Assembly (NCBI GenBank): GCA_029859185.1
Contig: JAOUDR010000231.1
Location: forward strand, 1-5,459
Direction: 5' to 3'
Length of the DNA stretch: 5,459 nucleotides
Source: Gemmatimonadota bacterium
GTDB taxonomy: Bacteria; Gemmatimonadota; Gemmatimonadetes; Gemmatimonadales; GWC2-71-9
Positions 4,873 to 5,459 of this stretch are shown piece after piece. The notes beneath the pieces were generated by a model that saw nothing but the letters and a program-made list of their open reading frames with translations, had not been told where the DNA came from and ran no database searches. The stretch's first letter is position 1. Each line of letters starts with the position of its first letter. The position numbers were made by a program, and so were the translations under genes.

Positions 4873-5459
4873 ATGTCCACGCGCCGCCTGTTGACCTCGC
4901 TGGGTCTCGCTCTCGCAGCGATCTCCTGCAGCGACGCTGTCGTCCCGTCGTCGTCGCCGGAAGCGGTAGACCTCCCGCTCGCCTCGCTGGGTGAGGCCGC
5001 GAGTGAGCCGATGGCTGGTTCCGACGTCCACATCCTGCGGCTTGCGTCCGGCGCCGAGCCCGAGACCTACGCGCTCTCCTTCTGGGCCGTGAAAGGGAAG
5101 GCGGCGTCGGTCAGGGTGAAGTACAAGGACAGCGGCCTGGCGAACCTCAATCTCCTGCAGTTCGACGTTCCCAAGGAGGGCCTCTATCGTAGGCCCGACG
5201 GCAGCCGGCTGTCCTCCGGCGACTCGGTGGAAATCCGCTTGTCGATCGACCCCTCGACGATGAAGGTCGAGTTCCAGCCCTCGGGGCTCAGGTTCAGCGA
5301 CCGCAATCCCGCAACCTTGAAGTTCTGGTATAACCGCGTCGATCCCGATCTGAACGCTGACGGAACCGTCAACGCGGCCGATGATGCCCTGTACCCAGTC
5401 CTGGCCGTCTGGTACGCGCCGGACGGCAGCAGCACCTGGACGCGTCTCGTGTCTCAGGT
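4873..5459 (+). CDS. Secreted lipoprotein 3 with a dockerin/EF-hand-like loop (partial, 3' end off window)
   Basis: 195 codons are visible before the right edge, with no stop. The signal peptide MSTRRLLTSLGLALAAISC closely mirrors that of lipoprotein 1, with lipid-Cys19 at the same position. There is no counterpart of the large N-terminal module of lipoprotein 1. After a short Ser/Ala/Glu-rich linker the shared module begins near residue 60: T-Y-A-L-S-F-W-A-V-K-G, RPDGSRLSSGDSVEIRLSID, LKFWY, then the Ca2+-loop-like DLNADGTVNAAD (159-170), then VWYAPDGSSTW. By comparison about 30 more residues, ending in HFS-x-Y-x-V-A, should lie beyond the edge. Visible in-frame codon use is like the neighbours, so no recent transfer is suggested. 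It has its own candidate sigma-54 promoter and palindrome. Molecular function unknown. Confidence 0.86.
   Translation, partial: MSTRRLLTSLGLALAAISCSDAVVPSSSPEAVDLPLASLGEAASEPMAGSDVHILRLASGAEPETYALSFWAVKGKAASVRVKYKDSGLANLNLLQFDVPKEGLYRRPDGSRLSSGDSVEIRLSIDPSTMKVEFQPSGLRFSDRNPATLKFWYNRVDPDLNADGTVNAADDALYPVLAVWYAPDGSSTWTRLVSQ

Noticed and set aside
1..5459. CRISPR arrays, insertion sequences, tRNA or rRNA genes
   Set aside because: I saw no direct-repeat/spacer array, transposase motif, terminal inverted repeats or structural RNA signature on either strand.

Overview
The window comes from a high-GC bacterium that uses sigma-54 and secretes many lipoproteins. Gene style and composition would suit Gemmatimonadota or a similar soil lineage, but nothing here proves the taxon. 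There are five protein genes. The leftmost and the rightmost run off the window edges.

Layout: (1) 742 to 1, minus strand: a cytosolic histidine-kinase-like protein whose phospho-accepting His is Asn. (2) 743-1079: a divergent regulatory region. (3) 1080-2453, plus strand: a complete NtrC-type sigma-54 activator whose N-terminal receiver-like domain lacks the phospho-Asp, Thr/Ser and Lys positions. (4) 2454-2658: a regulatory gap. (5) 2659-3945 and 3991-4659: two lipoprotein genes 45 bases apart, probably one operon. (6) 4660-4872: another regulatory gap. (7) 4873 to the right edge: a third lipoprotein, cut by the window. The three lipoproteins share a C-terminal module of about 145 residues. 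Two of them carry a dockerin/EF-hand-like Ca2+ loop inside it.

The main result is a cis-regulatory pattern that ties the locus together. The palindrome AGGGAC-N5-G(A/T)CCCT occurs three times, once in each of the three large intergenic gaps. Each copy lies upstream of a sigma-54-type GG-N10-GC promoter. For lipoproteins 1 and 3 the distance from palindrome to -24 element is identical to the base, while the DNA between is not conserved. This is the expected layout of an upstream activating sequence for a sigma-54 activator. The activator encoded here is the obvious candidate to bind it and so control itself, the divergent kinase-like gene and the lipoproteins.

Together this suggests a compact sigma-54 regulon in which both signalling proteins have lost their canonical phosphotransfer residues, driving a family of tandem, possibly Ca2+-binding, surface lipoproteins. 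The individual elements are read directly from the sequence. The regulatory wiring and the pairing of the two signalling proteins are inference.
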